Assembly (NCBI GenBank): GCA_051892195.1
Contig: JBJFFZ010000127.1
Coordinates: forward strand, 1 to 8,661
DNA from: CAKQOE01 sp051892195
GTDB lineage: Bacteria; Bacillota; Clostridia; Peptostreptococcales; Anaerovoracaceae
Direction: 5' to 3'
DNA: 8,661 nucleotides
Within the stretch, counting starts at the first letter, position 1, and every line of letters starts with the position of its first letter. Under the pieces are notes generated by a model that saw only the letters and a program-made list of their open reading frames with translations, was not told the origin of the DNA and made no database searches. The position numbers and the translations under genes were made by a program. Positions 5,563 to 8,661 of this stretch are shown here, in pieces.

Positions 5563-7260
5563 TTATTCCGTCCGCTCCATGCCGCAGTCATAGGCCTGCC
5601 GGCTCATCTGCTGCTCCCGGGTCACGCCGGCATAAAACCGGTAGCCCCCTGAGAAATTATAACACTGAAATCCGTTTTGGGAAAGAATCCTGCACGCAAT
5701 ATAACTGCGGATTCCGCTCTGACACATGACATAGACCGGTTTTTCCGGTTCCAGCTCCCCGAGACGATCCCGCAGCTCATCCACCGGAATGTTGATATAC
5801 CCCGGAATATGGCTGTCTGCATACTCCCACGTGGTTCTGGTATCCAGAAGCGTCACCTCCGGCTTCCCGGCCAGCTCCGCTATATCACCCCAGTGATACT
5901 GTTTTACAATCCCGCGGCTCAGGTTTTCGATCATAAAGCCTGCCATATTGACCGGATCCTTTGCGGAAGAATACGGCGGCGCATAGGCCAGATCCAGATC
6001 CTTCAGACGGTCTGCCGCAAGCCCTGCATGAATGGCTGCAGCCAGTACGTCCAGACGTTTGTCCACACCCTCGGAGCCGATGATCTGTGCTCCCAGCAGG
6101 CGCAGGGTTTCCTTTTCAAAGACAACCTTCATGGTCATGACCCTGGCCCCCGGGTAATACCCTGCATGAGAGGACGGGGACAGAACTACGCAGTCCGCAT
6201 CCAGCCCTGCCGCAAGGGCCCCTTTTTCTGTCAGGCCGGTGGATGCGGCCGTCATATCAAAGATTTTGATAATGGAAGAGCCCATGGAGCCCGGGTAACG
6301 GCTGTCTCCCCCGCAAATGTTGTCTGCAGCAATCCTGCCCTGACGGTTCGCTGGCCCGGCCAGCGCAATGACGGTATCCTCTCCGGAAACGAAATTCTTT
6401 ACCTGCACCGCATCCCCTACGGCATAAATATCCGGGGCGGAGGTTTCCATCCGGTCATTGACCAGAATGCTTCCTTTGACCCCCAGCTGAAGTCCTGCAT
6501 TTTCTGCCAGCGCCGTGTCCGGGGTTACGCCGATGGCCATAATCACCAGATCAGCAGGAATCTCCTCGCCGTCTTTCAGCACAGCGGTGATGCCGCCCTG
6601 TTCCTCCCGAAAGCCGGTGACATTGCCTTCCAGCCGCAGCCCGATGCCCGCCTGGCGCAGTCTTGCGTGAACAAAGGTGGCCATATCGTAGTCCAGAGTG
6701 TTCATCAGCTGCTTCGGCCGCTGCACAATGGTGACAGCAATGCCCCGCTGGTGGAGATTTTCCGCCATTTCAATGCCGATGTAGCCTCCGCCTACAATCA
6801 CTGCGCGCTTCGGTGAGACGGTCTCAACATAGTTATATATGCGGAAAGTGTCCTCTACGGTTCTCAGAGTAAAAAGCTTTTCGCTTTCGATGCCGGAAAG
6901 GGCCGGCTTTACCGGTTTTGCTCCGGGAGCAAGAAGCAGCCGGTCGTAGGACTCCTGAAAGACCTCCCCGGTTTTCAGGTTTTTTACAGTCACTGTTTTT
7001 TCCTCCGGGTGAAGCTCCGTCACCTCATGGCCGGTCCTGATCCTGATCCGAAAGCGGTTCCAGAAGCTTTCCGGCGTCTGAAGGGTCAGTTCCCGCTCGT
7101 CTGTGATGACGCCTCCGATGTAATACGGAAGCCCGCAGTTTGCATAGGAAACATAGCCCGTCCTTTCAAAAACAATAATTTCGGCCTGCTCATCCAGGCG
7201 CCGGATTCTTGCCGCAGCCGTGGCACCGCCTGCCACGCCCCCTACGATTACAACCTTCAT
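5563..7260 (-). CDS. cdr: CoA-disulfide reductase fused to rhodanese (CoADR-RHD)
   Basis: The 565-residue enzyme uses FAD and NAD(P)H to reduce CoA disulfide, CoA persulfide or polysulfide. Some relatives also act as H2O2- or water-forming NADH oxidases. The FAD-binding start MKVVIVGGVAGGATAAARIR is followed by the redox cysteine C42 in YVSYANCGLPYYIGG, a second nucleotide fold at IVGGGYIGIEMAE (155-167), and a late DIYAVGDAV (277-285). Y426 and Y430 in AYAPPYS match the active-site tyrosines of CoA-disulfide reductases. The C-terminal rhodanese domain (about 455-545) has C513 in the loop MCQSGIRSY, so the sulfur carrier looks active. GAGGAGG lies 7 bp before the ATG. The single active cysteine and fusion fit this family better than a plain NADH oxidase. 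Which substrate it uses cannot be read from sequence. Confidence 0.93.
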   Translation of the reverse strand: MKVVIVGGVAGGATAAARIRRLDEQAEIIVFERTGYVSYANCGLPYYIGGVITDERELTLQTPESFWNRFRIRIRTGHEVTELHPEEKTVTVKNLKTGEVFQESYDRLLLAPGAKPVKPALSGIESEKLFTLRTVEDTFRIYNYVETVSPKRAVIVGGGYIGIEMAENLHQRGIAVTIVQRPKQLMNTLDYDMATFVHARLRQAGIGLRLEGNVTGFREEQGGITAVLKDGEEIPADLVIMAIGVTPDTALAENAGLQLGVKGSILVNDRMETSAPDIYAVGDAVQVKNFVSGEDTVIALAGPANRQGRIAADNICGGDSRYPGSMGSSIIKIFDMTAASTGLTEKGALAAGLDADCVVLSPSSHAGYYPGARVMTMKVVFEKETLRLLGAQIIGSEGVDKRLDVLAAAIHAGLAADRLKDLDLAYAPPYSSAKDPVNMAGFMIENLSRGIVKQYHWGDIAELAGKPEVTLLDTRTTWEYADSHIPGYINIPVDELRDRLGELEPEKPVYVMCQSGIRSYIACRILSQNGFQCYNFSGGYRFYAGVTREQQMSRQAYDCGMERTE

Positions 7261-7398
7261 CGCTGTTCCTCCTCTTCACGTTCCGGTCCCTCATTCACCC
7301 CATATTCCAGAGGACACCGGATATCCTCGTTTCGTTTTTTCTGATACATGCAGCCACCCTGAATTCTGCCATATGTCATTTTTTTATTTTATCATGGC

Positions 7399-7441
7399 TG
7401 CAGTGCAAACAAAATACTCATAAAAAAATGAGTGGACTGCA
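7399..7441. repeat. Nested inverted repeats between the kinase gene and cdr
   Basis: The inner dyad ACTCAT-A6-ATGAGT (7416-7433) has an all-A/T loop. An outer pair, TGCAGT (7399-7404) and ACTGCA (7436-7441), brackets it. On the minus strand the inner hairpin carries a T-run in its loop and is followed by TATTTTGTTT, so it could be a weak terminator for the kinase operon. It is also placed to be an operator for cdr, whose promoter I cannot fix. The rest of 7261-7457 shows nothing else firm. Confidence 0.35.
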
Positions 7442-7457
7442 ATGGTCAGTGGTTCGA

Positions 7458-8585
7458 TTATTTCGCCGCAGAAGCTTCTGCGGCTTCTTCTCCTGCATCC
7501 TCCGGTTCAGCCGCCGGGCGGCTGCAGCATTCGGACGGAAAGGACACGAAAAAGGTGCTTCCCTGCCCTTTTCTGCTATTCACTGTCAGGCTTCCGCCGT
7601 GGAGCTCGGTGATCCGGCGTGAGATGGTCAGGCCCAGGCCGTTTCCCCCCAGGGCATGGGAGGTGTCTGCCTGATAGAATTTATCGAAAATCCGTGCGGC
7701 GGTATCGGGAGACATGCCCGGTCCCTCGTCAGCCACTGATATAATGGTATTCTTCCCGCCGGACTGTACCGATACCGTCACTTTTCCTCCCTCCGGAGAA
7801 AATTTTACCGCATTGTCAATAAGATTGATCCAGACGTGGCGGAGCATTTCCTCATTTCCGTACAGGAAGATCTCTCCGGGGTCAAGGCAGAAAGAGATGT
7901 GCTTCTCATTCCACCGGCTGTCCATCATGACCATGACCCGCCGGATCTGTTCGCTGACATTGAAGCACTGTTTATCCGTAACAATGGACTGTTTTTCGAT
8001 TCTCGTCAGATAAAGCACGTTTTCCGAAAGCTCTGACAGGCGTTCCGACTCGCTTATGATGATATCGAGATATTCTCTGCGTTCCTCCGGCGTGAGGTCC
8101 TGGCGCTGCAGCATTCTGGCAAAGCCCCGCACCGATGCGATGGGGGTTTTGAATTCATGGGAAAAGCTGCTGATAAAATCATTCCGGAGCATTTCCACGC
8201 TGCCGATCTCTTCGGCCATGTGATTGAAGTGGTCGCTGAGCTGTTGAAATTCCGAAAGGCCCTTCAGATTGATTCTTACGCTGTAGTCTCCCCCGGCGAT
8301 CCGGTCGGCGGCATCCATGATCTCCCGCAGGGGCGCAAGGGGACGGCGGCTGAACACGGCCGCCAACAGCGTTCCGATGATCAGGCTTGTGACGGCAAAC
8401 AGCAGGAAGGGGGTTCCCCTGGGCTGATAGCCGCCGGTGAGATCCAGGTGCCACATAAGAAGAGTCCAGAGAAACGCCACCGGCATGGTCAGCAGCATGA
8501 TGAAAAAAATAATAAATGCAAAAAGAAAGGTCAGCCGGAGCTGGCTGCTGTTTTTATTCTTATTCGTTTTCTGATTCATTTTCAT
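7458..8585 (-). CDS. Sensor histidine kinase with HAMP domain
   Basis: The 375-residue membrane kinase has two membrane helices (about 18-45 and 60-79) joined by an outside loop of only about 15 residues. A HAMP linker (about 80-130) follows. The dimerisation and phosphoacceptor domain has H143 in SSFSHEFKTPIASVRGF. The ATP-binding domain has the N box (INLIDNAVKF, N258), the G1 box (DEGPG, 286-290), the F box (FDKFYQ) and the G2 box (GGNGLGL, 313-319). All catalytic motifs are intact. The tail after about residue 350 is Ala/Glu-rich. The gene starts inside the end of the response regulator gene, so the two are co-translated. The tiny outside loop suggests sensing within or at the membrane, or through a partner, and not direct ligand binding outside. 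The signal and target genes are unknown. I used the ATG at 8585; 8579 is also possible. Confidence 0.93.
   Translation of the reverse strand: MKMNQKTNKNKNSSQLRLTFLFAFIIFFIMLLTMPVAFLWTLLMWHLDLTGGYQPRGTPFLLFAVTSLIIGTLLAAVFSRRPLAPLREIMDAADRIAGGDYSVRINLKGLSEFQQLSDHFNHMAEEIGSVEMLRNDFISSFSHEFKTPIASVRGFARMLQRQDLTPEERREYLDIIISESERLSELSENVLYLTRIEKQSIVTDKQCFNVSEQIRRVMVMMDSRWNEKHISFCLDPGEIFLYGNEEMLRHVWINLIDNAVKFSPEGGKVTVSVQSGGKNTIISVADEGPGMSPDTAARIFDKFYQADTSHALGGNGLGLTISRRITELHGGSLTVNSRKGQGSTFFVSFPSECCSRPAAEPEDAGEEAAEASAAK
7465..7484. repeat. Perfect 20-bp palindrome at the end of the kinase gene
   Basis: GCCGCAGAA-GC-TTCTGCGGC lies over the last codons of the kinase gene and ends four bases before its stop codon. 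It can form a strong RNA hairpin. No T-run follows, so it is not a standard terminator. It encodes the Ala/Glu/Ser tail, so it may be a by-product of that composition. Confidence 0.5.
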
Positions 8586-8661
8586 TTGAGATCACCGCCT
8601 TGTATCCCACGCCCCGGATGGCCACAATATCAAATTCCGGCCATTCTCCAAATCTTTTTCT
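8560..8661 (-). CDS. OmpR/PhoB-type response regulator, C-terminal end only
   Basis: Only the last 33 codons are in the window; the gene continues past the right edge. The reading starts RKRFGEWPEFDIVAIRGVGY and runs on to a short acidic tail, then TAA. The RGVGYK motif is the wing of the winged-helix DNA-binding domain typical of OmpR/PhoB regulators. The end overlaps the kinase gene by 26 bases in another frame, as expected for a cognate regulator-kinase pair. The regulated genes are not shown, although cdr and dfx are the nearest candidates downstream. Confidence 0.85.
   Translation of the reverse strand, partial: RKRFGEWPEFDIVAIRGVGYKAVISNENESENE

Noticed and set aside
5677..6816. 379-codon + strand open frame
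   Set aside because: Lies wholly antisense to cdr. The product has no recognisable domain, and the sense gene has intact motifs throughout.

Overview
The window looks like chromosome of a strictly anaerobic Firmicute of the Clostridia type. Evidence is the AGGAGG-type ribosome binding sites, and an oxygen and superoxide defence built on a flavodiiron protein and a desulfoferrodoxin. Coding DNA looks of medium G+C. I cannot name the genus. A run of exactly 100 N (4074-4173) is a scaffold gap, so the order of sequence across it rests on the assembler.

Layout from left to right. 1-488 is a leader with no believable gene. It holds a G+C-rich degenerate repeat block and GCAAC/GTTGC dyads. 489-3029 (+) is a class F flavodiiron protein: diiron/FMN core, short rubredoxin and NADH:rubredoxin reductase in one chain. 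3030-3406 lies between convergent genes. It holds a strong terminator for each gene and, between them, about 200 bp at about 84% G+C. 3407-3937 (-) is the long-form ribosome hibernation factor hpf. After the gap comes a YafQ/DinJ toxin-antitoxin pair (-), bracketed by two direct 58-bp repeats that differ at one base. Next are desulfoferrodoxin (5073-5447, -) and a CoA-disulfide reductase/rhodanese fusion (5563-7260, -). Last are a sensor histidine kinase (7458-8585, -) and the end of its OmpR-type response regulator (8560 to the right edge, -).

How the genes may work together: the flavodiiron protein reduces O2 to water with NADH, desulfoferrodoxin reduces superoxide to peroxide, and the CoA-disulfide reductase/rhodanese handles low-molecular-weight disulfides, persulfides or polysulfides. 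Together these suggest a redox and oxygen-stress neighbourhood. hpf would store ribosomes in slow growth or stress. The two-component system could control the nearby genes, but nothing in the sequence proves it.

No wholly new system is visible. The least explained parts are the repeat-bracketed toxin-antitoxin cassette that abuts the gap, the two very G+C-rich non-coding islands either side of the flavodiiron gene, and the repeated GCAAC/GTTGC half-sites upstream of it.
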